The notes beneath the pieces were generated by a model. It worked only from the letters and a program-made list of their open reading frames with translations, had not been told where the DNA came from and ran no database searches. Position numbers and translations under genes: made by a program. A stretch of 64,000 nt of DNA from Klebsiella indica. GTDB taxonomy: Bacteria > Pseudomonadota > Gammaproteobacteria > Enterobacterales > Enterobacteriaceae. Positions within the stretch are counted from its first letter, which is position 1, and each line of letters begins with the position of its first letter. The DNA lies in assembly GCF_005860775.1 (NCBI RefSeq), contig NZ_VCHQ01000004.1, forward strand, positions 25,713 to 89,712. Reading direction: 5' to 3'. This document shows, one piece after another, positions 1 through 9,464 of the stretch.

Positions 1-848
1 ATCTGCTGACCCGCCTGCTGATGTCATCGACGACACGGGTCGGTGTGGAAAATCCCTGTTTTCGCGAAGCGATTAATACCTTCCTGCTCGCCGATACCGA
101 TATTGTGCCGCATCCGGTGGATGAACAGGGGATCGTCCTTAATGACACGCCCTGCGATTATTACTATGTGACGCCCGGCCACCAGGTTCCCACCGGGGTA
201 GCGATGAGCAAGGCGCGACGCAATCAGTTGCTGGAACATGCCGTTCGCCATGATGCGGTCATTATTGAGGACGATTACGACTCAGAAAGTAACTTTATGC
301 TTAATCCGCTTCCGGCCCTCAAAGCCAGCGATCGCAGCGGCAGAGTGGTCTACGTCAGCAGCCTGTCAAAAGCGCTATCGCCGGGTCTGCGGTTGGGCTT
401 TATGGTTGCCGATCCGGACCTGATCGATGAGGCTCGGGCGCTGCGGCGACTGGCGTACCGCCACCCGCCAACCAATATTCAGTATCAAATGGCCCATTTC
501 CTTGCCCAGGGCCACTATGAAACGCATCTGCGGCGCTACCATTACGACTCTGCCCAGCGCTGGGATCGCCTCAATAACGCTCTGCAGCACCATCTCCCTG
601 AGTGCCGGATCATTCCCGGTAGCGAACATGCCAACGCCTTCTGGCTGGCCACGCCGGCGCAAATCAACACCCAGCAACTCACCTGGCGCGCCGCCCATGC
701 CGGGGTACTGATCGAGCCCGGCGCACGGCATTTTCTCAGCGATGCGCCGCCGGATAACTTCTTCCGGATGGGCTTTCATGCCATTAACCCTGACGCCATT
801 GAACAAGGCGTGGAGGTGCTGCGCGGCCAGCTGGCGCAGATGGGTTAA
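1..848 (+). CDS. MocR/PdxR-type regulator, C-terminal aminotransferase-like domain (5' truncated by window)
   Basis: The reading frame is open from the first bases of the window (frame of base 3), so the true start and any N-terminal GntR winged helix lie outside. What remains is the fold-type I PLP aminotransferase domain: a PGHQVPTG segment, an IIEDDYDSE segment carrying the Asp that pairs with the pyridine nitrogen, and the PLP-lysine motif SLSKALSPGLRLGF, with the lysine codon at 369-371. This layout is typical of MocR regulators, which bind DNA through the GntR domain and sense a ligand or PLP through this domain. The gene ends convergently with the amidase operon. A free-standing aminotransferase cannot be excluded because the N-terminus is missing. 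Confidence 0.85.
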   Translation, partial: LLTRLLMSSTTRVGVENPCFREAINTFLLADTDIVPHPVDEQGIVLNDTPCDYYYVTPGHQVPTGVAMSKARRNQLLEHAVRHDAVIIEDDYDSESNFMLNPLPALKASDRSGRVVYVSSLSKALSPGLRLGFMVADPDLIDEARALRRLAYRHPPTNIQYQMAHFLAQGHYETHLRRYHYDSAQRWDRLNNALQHHLPECRIIPGSEHANAFWLATPAQINTQQLTWRAAHAGVLIEPGARHFLSDAPPDNFFRMGFHAINPDAIEQGVEVLRGQLAQMG

Positions 849-923
849 GAGTCGGGTGCGAACACAATGTTATCAGCGGAATCCTATGCGCCTCCCTTGT
901 GGGCTCCGCTGGTCATCTCCCGG

Positions 924-947
924 CCAGGCAGGGCTATCGGGGCCTGG
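924..947. terminator. weak hairpin between convergent genes
   Basis: CCAGGC (924-929) and GCCTGG (942-947) form a 6-bp stem with a 12-base loop in the 181-base gap between the convergent MocR-like gene and the amidase. There is no T-run on either side, so a terminator role is only suggested by position. Confidence 0.25.
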
Positions 948-1029
948 GGCCTCGCGGTATCAGAGACGCCCGCCGCAGCCGAGTTAATCGTTTTCTCTCT
1001 ATGGGGTCACCTGCGGAGTAATAAGGCGA

Positions 1030-2214
1030 TCACGGCTCATTTCGCTCTCCCTGCATAAACGCAGCGGCCAGCTCAACCAGCAGACGATCGCTGCCCCGTG
1101 GCCCTAAAAATGAAATCCCCAGCGGCAGTCCCCCCGTCCGGGCGACCGGCAGCGTGACTTGCGGACGGCGGGTCATCACGGAAATTAACAGCAAATCGTG
1201 AGAAAGACGGCGCACGGCCTCAATCTCTTCCGCCTGCGCCGTCAGCAGCGGCGCGCCGTCGGGAACGGTCGGCATCACCAGTACCGCCTCTCCCAGTTGC
1301 ACGTCCCACCAGGCAGTGAAACGCTCGCGCTGCTGACAGGCGGCTTCAAACTGCGCGCGAGTGACCCCTTTGCCCCAAAAAAATCGCTCGCGTACATCCG
1401 GCCCCAACTGCAGATCGTAGTGCTCAATGGTTTCCCCCTGCGCCTGCCACGCTTCGTAACCCTGAATCTGGCGGAAGGCGAGATAGATATCATCGCCATC
1501 CGGCAGCGGCGCACTCAGCGGCGTTATTGCGCCGAAAACGCGCCCAAGCCGTTGACGGACCGGTAACAGAGCCTGCTGACTGCGCAGCGGCAGGCAGGAA
1601 AACAGCCCATCGTGGCTGGCCAGCGGCACCTTTGCGATATCCGGCCGCGCATCATTGAATAAACACGCGGCAACGGCAGAAAAGACCTCCGGTGAGCGCG
1701 CAAAGAAGCCGCAGGTATCCATGCTGGCGCACAGCGGCTGGCACCCCTCAAGGGAAAGGCGACCGTGGGTCGGGCGCAGGCCGAACAATCCGCAGTAGCT
1801 GGCGGGAGTGCGTACCGAGCCACCAGTATCGGTACCAAGAGCGAAATCACACACCTCGTTCGATACCGCCGACGCCGAACCGGACGACGAGCCGCCGGGA
1901 ATATGATTCGGCGCAGCGCCGTTGCGCGGCGTGCCATAATGTACGTTGTGCCCGCTCATTGAGTACGCCAGCTCGCTGGTATGGGTTTTGCCAATAAAGC
2001 GCGCGCCGTTATCTAATAACGTTTGCACTACCGGCGCGGTGCGATTTTTTATCCCGGACAGCGCCAGCAGATGCGGATTGCCACCGCCGGTCGGGTAGCC
2101 CGCCACATCGAACAAATCTTTTACCGCAAAGGTCATGCCGCTCAGCGGGCCGTTTAACGCATGCACCACCGGGTGAGCCGGATACGGCATAAAGGCGCGT
2201 AGATCATCCTGCAT
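1030..2214 (-). CDS. amidase-signature family hydrolase
   Basis: A 394-residue cytoplasmic hydrolase of the amidase-signature family, which cleaves C-N amide bonds. The Ser-cisSer-Lys triad is visible: Lys32 in AVKD, the cis-Ser in PGGSSSGS (about residue 109) and the nucleophile Ser133 in GTDTGGSVRTP. The C-terminal half is shorter than in GatA (about 480 residues), as in AtzF- or indoleacetamide-hydrolase-like members. It is the last gene of a six-gene minus-strand operon, 18 bases after an ABC ATPase, with the ribosome-binding site AGGAG before its ATG. The context suggests it degrades an amide or peptide-like compound brought in by the neighbouring importer. The real substrate cannot be read from sequence. 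Confidence 0.85.
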   Translation of the reverse strand: MQDDLRAFMPYPAHPVVHALNGPLSGMTFAVKDLFDVAGYPTGGGNPHLLALSGIKNRTAPVVQTLLDNGARFIGKTHTSELAYSMSGHNVHYGTPRNGAAPNHIPGGSSSGSASAVSNEVCDFALGTDTGGSVRTPASYCGLFGLRPTHGRLSLEGCQPLCASMDTCGFFARSPEVFSAVAACLFNDARPDIAKVPLASHDGLFSCLPLRSQQALLPVRQRLGRVFGAITPLSAPLPDGDDIYLAFRQIQGYEAWQAQGETIEHYDLQLGPDVRERFFWGKGVTRAQFEAACQQRERFTAWWDVQLGEAVLVMPTVPDGAPLLTAQAEEIEAVRRLSHDLLLISVMTRRPQVTLPVARTGGLPLGISFLGPRGSDRLLVELAAAFMQGERNEP

Positions 2215-2232
2215 AGTGGTTTTCTCCTGGCT

Positions 2233-3243
2233 TCAGGCATAAAGCGCCCGGTTTTCAACGGATGTACTCAGCTCCCGCCAGCGGTGGCAGCTCACCACAT
2301 GACGCGCCTCGACCTGTTCCGTGGCTGGCTGATTTTGCGCGCAGGCGGGTTGTGCGTGCGGACAGCGTTCGGCAAACGCGCAGCCGGGCGGCAGACGAGA
2401 TAAGTCAGGCGGTGCCCCCGGGATACAGTACAACGCATCGCCCTTTTTCAGCCCCTCTTTCGGACGACTGCCTAACAACACCTTGGTATAGGGATGCCGA
2501 GGACGGTATAAAATATCCTCAATCGACGCCTCTTCAACAATGCGTCCGGCGTACATCACCGCCACCCGGTCAGCGATCTCCGCCGCTGCCCCGATATCGT
2601 GAGTCACGAAGATAATCGACACATCGCGCTGCTTTTGCAGCTCGCGCAGCAGGATCAGGATCTGGATTTGTACCGTGGCATCGAGGGCGGTGGTTGGTTC
2701 ATCCGCCAGCAGTAGTTGCGGATTGCAGGAGAGCGCCAGGGCAATCATCGCCCGCTGACGCATACCGCCGGACATCTCGTGCGGATAAGCATCCAGTCGC
2801 CGCTCGGGACTCGGAATACGCACCTGGCGCAACGCCTCCAGCGCCCGCTCCCGCGCCGCCTGACGCGACAGACCTTCGTGGCGACGCAGGCCTTCGACAA
2901 TCTGCTGGCCTATGGTATAAACCGGATCGAAGGCCAGCAGAGGTTCCTGAAAAATCATCGCACAGCGCGCGCCGCGGTAGCGCCGCAGTTGCGAGGCGCT
3001 CATGGTCAGCACCTCTTCTTCTCCCACTCGCATCGTACCGGAAAGCACGCTGCTTTTTGGCGGATGCAGGCGCATCAAAGCGCGCAGCGTAACGCTTTTC
3101 CCGGACCCTGACTCACCGATCAACGCCATCACTTCACCTTTTTGCACATCAAAGGAAACGCCGTTAACCGCGTTGATCGTCTGACCATCGCGACGAAACG
3201 CAACCCGCAGATCACGAATATGGACATAAGCTTCATGCGACAT
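2233..3243 (-). CDS. peptide/nickel-type ABC transporter ATPase (DppD/OppD-like)
   Basis: A 336-residue ATP-binding subunit of a peptide-type importer. Walker A is GESGSGKS (residues 43-50), the ABC signature is MSGGM (157-161), Walker B is LLLADE (177-182), and the Cys-containing tail GCAFAERCPHAQPAC is typical of OppD/DppD. Its start overlaps the end of the partner ATPase by 11 bases, which fits translational coupling. It should pair with the OppF-like subunit to energise the two permeases encoded upstream. Confidence 0.9.
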   Translation of the reverse strand: MSHEAYVHIRDLRVAFRRDGQTINAVNGVSFDVQKGEVMALIGESGSGKSVTLRALMRLHPPKSSVLSGTMRVGEEEVLTMSASQLRRYRGARCAMIFQEPLLAFDPVYTIGQQIVEGLRRHEGLSRQAARERALEALRQVRIPSPERRLDAYPHEMSGGMRQRAMIALALSCNPQLLLADEPTTALDATVQIQILILLRELQKQRDVSIIFVTHDIGAAAEIADRVAVMYAGRIVEEASIEDILYRPRHPYTKVLLGSRPKEGLKKGDALYCIPGAPPDLSRLPPGCAFAERCPHAQPACAQNQPATEQVEARHVVSCHRWRELSTSVENRALYA

Positions 3244-4273
3244 GACCCACCTCCAGTACTGTAATGTTCTGATGCCAGGGTGATGCCGGCTGCGACATCA
3301 AACAGGCGCTTTGATGCTCTTCGCCGACGTTTTCCAGTACTGGTTTTATCTGGGAGCAGACAGCTCTGGCGTGCGGACAGCGGGTATGAAACCGGCAACC
3401 GGAAGGAGGGGAAATCGGGCTGGGCGGATCGCCGCTCAACGGCGAAGTCAGCGTGCGGTTATGTGGATCCATCGACGGCATCGAGCTTAGCAACGCGCGG
3501 GTATAAGGATGTGCCGATGCGGTAAACAGTCGCTCCGCAGGGCCAATCTCCACGACTTCACCGAGATACATCACCAGAATACGATCGGATAACCAACGCA
3601 CCACGTGCAAATCGTGGCTGATAAACACATAGGTCAACTCCAGTGTGCGTTTCAATTCCTGTAGCAACTGCAGCACCTGCGCTTCAACCGATTTATCCAG
3701 CGCCGAGACGGCTTCATCCAGGATCACCAGTCGGGGCTTCATCGCCAGCGCGCGGGCGATATTGACGCGCTGCCGCTGACCGCCGGAGAGCGCATGCGGA
3801 TAGCGGTGGGCAAATCGCTCCGGTTCCAGGCCAACATGCGCCAGCAGATAGCGGGAATATTCACTGGCTGCTCTGGCGCTGACGCCGTGTACCCGCTGAC
3901 CGAACGCGATACTCTCTTCCATGGTCATGCGCGGGTTCAGCGAGGCGTAACTATCCTGGAAAACCATCTGTACCTGGCGGCGGTACTCTTTCATTGGCAG
4001 ACGCGATGAACCGACTTCCAGACCATCAAAGATTAATTCACCGCTATCCTGTTTAAGTAACTGCATCAGCAGTCGTGCGGTGGTTGATTTACCGCAGCCC
4101 GACTCCCCCACAACGCCAAGTGTTTCGCCCTTGATCACCGAAAAACTGACGTCGTCCACCGCCTGTACCACTTCTCGCGCTTTACCGCTGACGGGAAAGT
4201 GTTTCAGTAGATTATTAACTTTCAGTAGCGGTTGAGCCGGTCCGCCAAGGTCGATATTGATAAAGGGTTGCAT
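3233..4273 (-). CDS. peptide/nickel-type ABC transporter ATPase (DppF/OppF-like)
   Basis: The second ATPase of the importer, 346 residues. Walker A is GESGCGKS (residues 56-63), the signature is [15 protein letters not shown], and Walker B is LVILDE followed by AVSALDKS. The OppF-type C-terminal region carries [15 protein letters not shown]. It starts 3 bases after the permease stop and overlaps the next ATPase gene, so all five transporter genes and the amidase are probably one transcript. Confidence 0.9.
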   Translation of the reverse strand: MQPFINIDLGGPAQPLLKVNNLLKHFPVSGKAREVVQAVDDVSFSVIKGETLGVVGESGCGKSTTARLLMQLLKQDSGELIFDGLEVGSSRLPMKEYRRQVQMVFQDSYASLNPRMTMEESIAFGQRVHGVSARAASEYSRYLLAHVGLEPERFAHRYPHALSGGQRQRVNIARALAMKPRLVILDEAVSALDKSVEAQVLQLLQELKRTLELTYVFISHDLHVVRWLSDRILVMYLGEVVEIGPAERLFTASAHPYTRALLSSMPSMDPHNRTLTSPLSGDPPSPISPPSGCRFHTRCPHARAVCSQIKPVLENVGEEHQSACLMSQPASPWHQNITVLEVGHVA

Positions 4274-4276
4274 CGC

Positions 4277-5170
4277 TTACTCCTTAATCGCCATTGCCGC
4301 GCGCAGGCGGTCCGCGAGGATATTGAACGAAATGGAGGTAATAAAAATCATCAGGCCGGGCAGCGCCGCCACCCACGGCTGGGTATAAATCGCCGTGCGC
4401 AAGGTATTAAGCATTAGCCCCCACTCCGGCTCCGGCGGGCGAACGCCGAGCCCGAGGAATGAAAGCCCGGAGGCGAGGATCATGCACACCGAAATCAGCC
4501 CGGTGGAGAAGACGAAAATGGGCCCCAGCACATTGCCCAGCACCTGTACGCGAATGATAGTGAACGCACTGGCCCCAGTGGCCCGGGCGGCATCGATATA
4601 ATCCATATGCCGCACCTGCGCGGTGACGCTTTCTGCAATACGCGCCACCTGTGGGACAAACACCAGCGTCAGCGAGAGCAGCGCATTACCGATCCCGGCA
4701 CCTAACGCGCCGGAGAGCGCTATCGCCAGCAAAACCGAAGGGAAAGCGTAAAAGACGTCCACGGTACGCATAATAATAGTGTTGGTTTTTCCACCCGCAT
4801 AGCCGGCGATAATGCCGATCGCCCCGCCAATAAAAAAAGCGAACACCACCGGAACAATCCCCATAAATAATGACAAGCGGGTGCCGAGAATGAGCCTTGA
4901 TAGCATATCGCGCCCAAGCTCATCGGATCCCAGCGGGAAGCCGTCGGTGCCAATCGGCTTAAGGCGTAAAAACATCGACGTCTGATAGGGATCCTTGACG
5001 ATCAGCCAGGGGCCAAATAGTGCAAGCGCCAGCAGAATACAAATGATCGCCCCAACGAAGACGCCACCAGGGTCACGCAGCAAACGACCGAACACACCGC
5101 GCCAGTAACCTTGTCTGGCGACCGCCGTCGAAGAGACGGGGATCTCTTTGCCCGTTGCGGTATCCACCAT
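4277..5170 (-). CDS. ABC transporter permease (DppC/OppC-like)
   Basis: A 297-residue inner-membrane permease with an N-terminal cytoplasmic stretch, a first membrane helix around residues 35-60 (GGVFVGAIICILLALALFG) and the BPD-transport segment with the EAA-like loop DYIDAARATGASAFTIIRVQVLGN. The GLGVRPPEPEWGLML segment near the C-terminus is characteristic of DppC/GsiD-type subunits. It is 2 bases downstream of the DppB-like gene. It forms the channel with that partner. Confidence 0.9.
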   Translation of the reverse strand: MVDTATGKEIPVSSTAVARQGYWRGVFGRLLRDPGGVFVGAIICILLALALFGPWLIVKDPYQTSMFLRLKPIGTDGFPLGSDELGRDMLSRLILGTRLSLFMGIVPVVFAFFIGGAIGIIAGYAGGKTNTIIMRTVDVFYAFPSVLLAIALSGALGAGIGNALLSLTLVFVPQVARIAESVTAQVRHMDYIDAARATGASAFTIIRVQVLGNVLGPIFVFSTGLISVCMILASGLSFLGLGVRPPEPEWGLMLNTLRTAIYTQPWVAALPGLMIFITSISFNILADRLRAAMAIKE

Positions 5171-5172
5171 CG

Positions 5173-6126
5173 TCAGTTCCTCTTAATTCGCGGATCGAGG
5201 CTGGTTTGCAGAAGATCCACCAGCAGGTTAAGCAGCACAAAGAACAGCGCCAGCACCCAGATAGTGCCCTGCAATAGCGGCAGATCGCGCTGGAAAATAG
5301 CGGTATTCAACAACAGACCCGTACCGGGCCAGGAGAAGACCGTCTCCACCAGAATTGAGCCCCCCATCAGATAGCCAACCTGCAGGCCCATCACTGCCAG
5401 AGCGGTCGGAGCAGCGTTTTTCACCACATGCAGAAAGATCCGCGACTCATTGAGCCCCCTGGCTCGCAGTCCGACAATAAATTCCTGACTGAGAATGTCC
5501 GCCACCTGTGAGCGGACAGTGCGGGCGATAATTCCGGTAGGGATCACCGACAGCGTAATGGCCGGCAGCAGCATAAATTGCAAATGCTCCCGGTCCCACT
5601 GCCAGCCCACTTCGCCGATCGGCCCGCCGCCGGTCGCGGGTAGCAGCGCTAATTTGACGCTAAAAACGATGACCAACAACATTCCCAGCCAGTAGTGCGG
5701 CACGCTGACGCCAAATACCGACAGTACCGATGCCAGACGATCAATTGCGCTGTTACGAAAGTAACCGGCGACAAAACCAAACAAACTACCCAGCACAAAA
5801 CCGATAACCGTCGCCAGCAGCGCCAGGCGCAGAGAGTAAACAACTGCTGTCATCACCTCGTCGATAACCGGGCGTCCGGTGGCGACCGACATACCCAAAT
5901 CGCCGTGCAGCGCGCGCCACAGCCAGTGAACAAACTGCAGCGGCAACGGTTTATCAAAACCGTAGGCTTGCATTAACGTCTGACGCAGCGCCTCCGAGGC
6001 GTCCGGCGGCATCACCGACACCAACGGGTCGCCTGGTGCTATCTGCACCAACATAAAACAGATCACCGCGACCCCGAGCATGGTAGGGACGGCCAGCAGG
6101 ATGCGATATAGCAGCGTATTGATCAT
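5173..6126 (-). CDS. ABC transporter permease (DppB/OppB-like)
   Basis: A 317-residue permease. The N-terminus (MINTLLYRILLAVPTMLGVA) and following VQIAPGDPL are typical of DppB/GsiC proteins. Six membrane segments are apparent, and the EAA-like loop reads FIVGLRARGLNESRIFLHVVKNA. The gene sits 18 bases after the binding-protein gene and 2 bases before the DppC-like gene. Together they make the heterodimeric channel. Confidence 0.9.
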   Translation of the reverse strand: MINTLLYRILLAVPTMLGVAVICFMLVQIAPGDPLVSVMPPDASEALRQTLMQAYGFDKPLPLQFVHWLWRALHGDLGMSVATGRPVIDEVMTAVVYSLRLALLATVIGFVLGSLFGFVAGYFRNSAIDRLASVLSVFGVSVPHYWLGMLLVIVFSVKLALLPATGGGPIGEVGWQWDREHLQFMLLPAITLSVIPTGIIARTVRSQVADILSQEFIVGLRARGLNESRIFLHVVKNAAPTALAVMGLQVGYLMGGSILVETVFSWPGTGLLLNTAIFQRDLPLLQGTIWVLALFFVLLNLLVDLLQTSLDPRIKRN

Positions 6127-6144
6127 CTCTTGCTCCCGTTACGA

Positions 6145-7809
6145 TCACTCTTTTTTGCTCACCAGACTCAAATCGATAAACCAGCTTTGCGGCTGAACCA
6201 CCCCGGTGACGGCGGGCGATATCGCCCGCGGCCCCACATCGTGGGCGACAAACAGGAACGGCACCTGATCGACCAATGCGGTATGCAACTCGGCGGCGGC
6301 TTTATCCATGGCCTCCGGGGTAAAGGCATGTTTCACCGCCGTCGCCAGCTTTTCGGTCTCCGGGGTAGAGAAATAGCCCCAGTTGGTGGCTACCGGCGGG
6401 AAGGCTTTGGCGGTAGAGAAACGGATCATGCCGAAATAAGGGTCATTCACTGCAGCGCTGACGTTGATCGCGTCGATGCCTTTCGACGAGGGATCTTTCG
6501 CCCCGAGACGCCAGTTGGTAAACAGCGTGTTCCACTCATTGACTTTGATATCGACATTAAAGAAGCAGCTTTTCAGGCTCTGCTGGATGTACTCGTTCAT
6601 TGGCAGCGGCTGCATCTGCCCGGAGCCAGATGCTGAAGTCGCGACCGTAACATGCAGCGGTTTACTGGCGCTAAACCCGGCCTCGGTCATCAGCTTACGA
6701 GCGGTGTCCGGGTCATATTTGATCTGAAAAGTGGGTTTACCATGCCACGGGCTATTCGCCTCGTAGACGCCGGTCGCCTCAGTCATATAGCCACCGAGAT
6801 AGCTTTTAAGTTCCGCGCGGTTAAGACACAGGTTGGCGGCTTTACGCACACGAATATCCCGCCACGGCGAACCTTTTTCGAAGGAAAACTGCCACGGCCA
6901 GAGGTGCGGCTGGCTATTTGCGTAGATTTTGAAGCCCTGGGCTTTAATTTGATCGACCGCGTCCGGGGCCGGGGCTTCAATCCAGTCCACCTGCTTCGAA
7001 AGCAGCGCCGCGGTGCGGGCGTTAGCCTCAGGAAGAGGAATCAGCACCACTTTATCCACACGCGGAATGCGATCTTTGTTCCAGTAATCAGGGTTTTTAT
7101 CGAGGATCAACTGCTGGCGAGGCACCAGTTTTTCCATTTTGAACGGACCGCTGCCCACCGCATGGGCGGCGAACTCAGTCCATGCTTGCTTACTCCGGGC
7201 GGCGGTATCGCCAGTGCTGGCCGGTACCGCGTCATACCGTTTTTGCCACGCCGTCGGCGAGACGATAAACAGGTTGGTAATGTTATACGGCAGCAACGCA
7301 TCCGGTTCGGAAGTGGTAAGCGCCACGGTGTGGTCATCAATCTTTTCCGCGCCGCTCAGGGTCGGCATCCGCGAGAGCGTATTGCCAATCTGGCCAGGAG
7401 CATACTGCGGCGCGCTTTTATTCAGCACCTTATCGACGTTCCAGACGATGGCATCGGCATTAACCTCAGTGCCATCATGAAACTTACCCCCCTGGCGCAG
7501 CGTGAAAATCCAGCGACTTTGATTTTGCGGATCAACGTGCCATTCGGTCGCCAGTCCCGGTACCAGGCCACTGGGCTTTTCACCTTGCGACAGATCCCAC
7601 TCAACCAGCGCATCATACAGTGGAATACCGGTGAAACGGTTCCCCTCGAAGCCCTGGTCAGGCTGCCCGAGGGTCAGCGGGATGTCGGCGGCGGTCATGG
7701 CGATCCGTAACGTTGAGGCATAGGTCGACAAAGAGGCAAACAACGCCAATGCCCCGCTAACAGCAACGGCGAGATGGCATTTACGCGAAAGTAATTTTTT
7801 ATTCAGCAT
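6145..7809 (-). CDS. periplasmic solute-binding protein, family 5 (peptide/glutathione-type)
   Basis: About 554 residues, a size usual for DppA/OppA/GsiB-like binding proteins. There is a signal peptide (basic start, hydrophobic AVAVSGALALFASL, cleavage near TYAS) and a family-5 pattern near the first domain (PLYDALVEWD, LRQGGKFHDGTEVNADAIVWN). An in-frame GTG at 7812 also exists. The AGGGA ribosome-binding site is 4 bases from that GTG and 7 bases from the ATG at 7809, so I prefer the ATG. It is the first gene of the transporter-amidase operon. A perfect inverted repeat lies directly over its ribosome-binding region (see 7819-7848). The ligand is not identifiable; the linked amidase hints at an amide or peptide-like molecule. 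Confidence 0.88.
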   Translation of the reverse strand: MLNKKLLSRKCHLAVAVSGALALFASLSTYASTLRIAMTAADIPLTLGQPDQGFEGNRFTGIPLYDALVEWDLSQGEKPSGLVPGLATEWHVDPQNQSRWIFTLRQGGKFHDGTEVNADAIVWNVDKVLNKSAPQYAPGQIGNTLSRMPTLSGAEKIDDHTVALTTSEPDALLPYNITNLFIVSPTAWQKRYDAVPASTGDTAARSKQAWTEFAAHAVGSGPFKMEKLVPRQQLILDKNPDYWNKDRIPRVDKVVLIPLPEANARTAALLSKQVDWIEAPAPDAVDQIKAQGFKIYANSQPHLWPWQFSFEKGSPWRDIRVRKAANLCLNRAELKSYLGGYMTEATGVYEANSPWHGKPTFQIKYDPDTARKLMTEAGFSASKPLHVTVATSASGSGQMQPLPMNEYIQQSLKSCFFNVDIKVNEWNTLFTNWRLGAKDPSSKGIDAINVSAAVNDPYFGMIRFSTAKAFPPVATNWGYFSTPETEKLATAVKHAFTPEAMDKAAAELHTALVDQVPFLFVAHDVGPRAISPAVTGVVQPQSWFIDLSLVSKKE

Positions 7810-7818
7810 CACATTGTC

Positions 7819-7848
7819 CCTGTTAAATATAAGTCACTATTTAACAGG
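7819..7848 (-). promoter_or_regulatory. perfect 11-bp inverted repeat over the ribosome-binding site of the binding-protein gene
   Basis: CCTGTTAAATA (7819-7829), an 8-base spacer, then TATTTAACAGG (7838-7848). In the mRNA of the minus-strand operon the second arm ends in AGG, which forms part of the AGGGA ribosome-binding site before the start codon. It could be a DNA operator or an RNA hairpin masking translation. The symmetry is seen directly; the function is inferred. Confidence 0.6.
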
Positions 7849-7898
7849 CAAGATGCATACCAGTTCTGGATTTGTGGGAAATAGAGATAAAACGGCCG

Positions 7899-7923
7899 AT
7901 AAAATAAGATAAACTTATTTTAT
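7899..7923. promoter_or_regulatory. 10-bp inverted repeat, candidate operator
   Basis: ATAAAATAAG (7899-7908) and CTTATTTTAT (7914-7923) are a perfect 10-bp inverted repeat with a 5-base spacer, midway between the divergent transporter operon and ybdK. AT-richness makes chance symmetry easier, but the length favours a protein-binding site. The regulator is unknown. Confidence 0.4.
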
Positions 7924-8132
7924 TATCATGATTTAAATGGAAAAATAAATTAAACCTATCTTCTTGCACCACCAGCGGGAATGTTGTTGCACAATTGCAC
8001 TAACCTATTTCCAACGGTAAAAAAATGATCGTCCGGCGTCATTTTATAAATCAACGTCACCCTGCATGCAACTTATCAGTAATCAATTCATACCTTCTAT
8101 ACTTCAGGGACTGTGCCAAAGAGGGAGTCGCT

Positions 8133-9248
8133 ATGCCTTTACCCGATTTTCGCCGTTCCGAGCCTTTTACCCTCGGTATTGAACTGGAGCTGCAGGTCGT
8201 CACCCCGCCGGGCTACGATCTGAGCCAGAACGCCTCCGCGCTGATTAATGATGTGCAAAACACGCTGAAAGCGGGCGAAGCCAAGCATGACATTACCGAA
8301 AGCATGCTGGAGATAGCCACGGGGATATGCCGCGATATCCATCAGGCCACGGTACAACTGAGCGCGATTCAACAGGCGGTTCTGCGCGCCGCCGCCCGCC
8401 ATCATCTGCAAATATGCGGCGGTGGAACGCATCCGTTTCAAACCTGGCAACGCCAGCAAATTAGCGACAACCCACGTTACCAGCAAACCGTCGAGCACTT
8501 TGGCTATCTGGCGCAACAGGCGACAATATTTGGCCAGCACGTGCATGTCGGTTGTCAAAACGGGGATGATGCGATTTATCTTCTGCATGGTCTGTCGCGC
8601 TTTGTCCCGCATTTTATCGCGTTAAGCGCGGCCTCTCCCTGGCTTGACGGTGCCGATAGCGGTTTTGCCTGCTCGCGGTTAAACCTTTTTGCCGCTTATC
8701 CTGATAACGGCCCGATGCCGTGGGTGAATAACTGGCAGGCTTTTCGCGGGCTGTTCCGCCGTCTGAGCTATAGCGGCATGATCGACAGCATGAAGGACCT
8801 GCACTGGGATATTCGCCCCAGCCCGCAGTTTGGTACCGTCGAAGTCCGGGTGATGGATACGCCGTTGACGATAAATCAGGCGGTGAATATTGCCGGGTTT
8901 ATTCAGATTATTGCCTGCTGGCTGCTGACGGAACGTCCGTTTAAACATCAACCCGATGACTATTTACTCTATCCGTTCAATCGTTATCAGGCCTGCCGCT
9001 ATGGCCTGGACGGTATCAATACCCATGTTCACAGCGGCGAGCAGCGAACATTTCGCGAAGAGATTTTACAACTGACGGAAAAACTGGCGCTCAGCGCCCG
9101 TCAACTGAATGCCAGCAATGCGCTGGAAGCGATTGCGCGCCAGGCGAAGCAGTCTCACAGTGAACCACAGCAAATGCGAGAGTTTGTCGCCAACGGCGGT
9201 TCATTAATCGGTCTGGTACAAAAGCAGTGTGAGATCTGGGCGACCTAG
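8133..9248 (+). CDS. ybdK: carboxylate-amine ligase YbdK (GCS2 family)
   Basis: 371 residues starting [20 protein letters not shown], which matches E. coli YbdK as I know it and sets the start at 8133 rather than an upstream in-frame ATG at 8025. The ribosome-binding site GAGGGAG lies 5 bases upstream. YbdK belongs to the glutamate-cysteine ligase type 2 family; the E. coli protein has weak gamma-glutamylcysteine ligase activity. The GIELE metal/ATP-binding segment, the FGQHVHVG segment and the [17 protein letters not shown] segment are present. It begins the conserved ybdK-ybdJ-ybdF-nfsB-ybdG order, here split by about 9 kb of extra genes before ybdJ. Confidence 0.95.
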   Translation: MPLPDFRRSEPFTLGIELELQVVTPPGYDLSQNASALINDVQNTLKAGEAKHDITESMLEIATGICRDIHQATVQLSAIQQAVLRAAARHHLQICGGGTHPFQTWQRQQISDNPRYQQTVEHFGYLAQQATIFGQHVHVGCQNGDDAIYLLHGLSRFVPHFIALSAASPWLDGADSGFACSRLNLFAAYPDNGPMPWVNNWQAFRGLFRRLSYSGMIDSMKDLHWDIRPSPQFGTVEVRVMDTPLTINQAVNIAGFIQIIACWLLTERPFKHQPDDYLLYPFNRYQACRYGLDGINTHVHSGEQRTFREEILQLTEKLALSARQLNASNALEAIARQAKQSHSEPQQMREFVANGGSLIGLVQKQCEIWAT

Positions 9249-9452
9249 CGGCGATAAACGGTATACTGCAGGCTCTCGTGGTTTGCCTGGAATCCTGACG
9301 TCGTGCGCTTTTGCTCCCTCCTGCCGCTGTTGCTTTTATCTCTGCCCGCGTTTGCCAGCGGAAAATGCTCCCTCACCGATCCATCGTTGACGCTGCAAAG
9401 CTATACGGTAAATCCGCAGCGGGAGCGTATCGTTATGTACTGGAAAAAAAGG

Positions 9453-9464
9453 ACGGCAAGGCCT
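9453..9464. repeat. 12-bp direct repeat, left copy (target-site duplication)
   Basis: ACGGCAAGGCCT occurs here and again at 10121-10132, exactly flanking the element at 9465-10120. A 11-13 bp duplication is what IS4-type transposition is known to leave. Removing the element and one copy restores the DUF2233 protein segment DGKAWGSL, apart from the earlier A-run frameshift. Confidence 0.8.

Larger units (their letters stand above)
7813..8132. other. divergent intergenic region, transporter operon / ybdK
   Basis: A 320-base AT-rich region between the divergent binding-protein gene and ybdK. It holds two inverted repeats (7819-7848 and 7899-7923) and the ybdK ribosome-binding site GAGGGAG at 8121-8127. 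An in-frame ATG at 8025 upstream of ybdK lacks a ribosome-binding site and encodes no recognisable YbdK sequence. No promoter was assigned with confidence. Confidence 0.6.

Noticed and set aside
6652..7710. A 352-codon open frame antisense to the binding-protein gene.
   Set aside because: A shadow of a well-supported periplasmic binding protein; no ribosome-binding site or family pattern.
8025..8132. An upstream in-frame ATG for ybdK.
   Set aside because: The first 36 residues have no counterpart in YbdK, and the ribosome-binding site fits the start at 8133.
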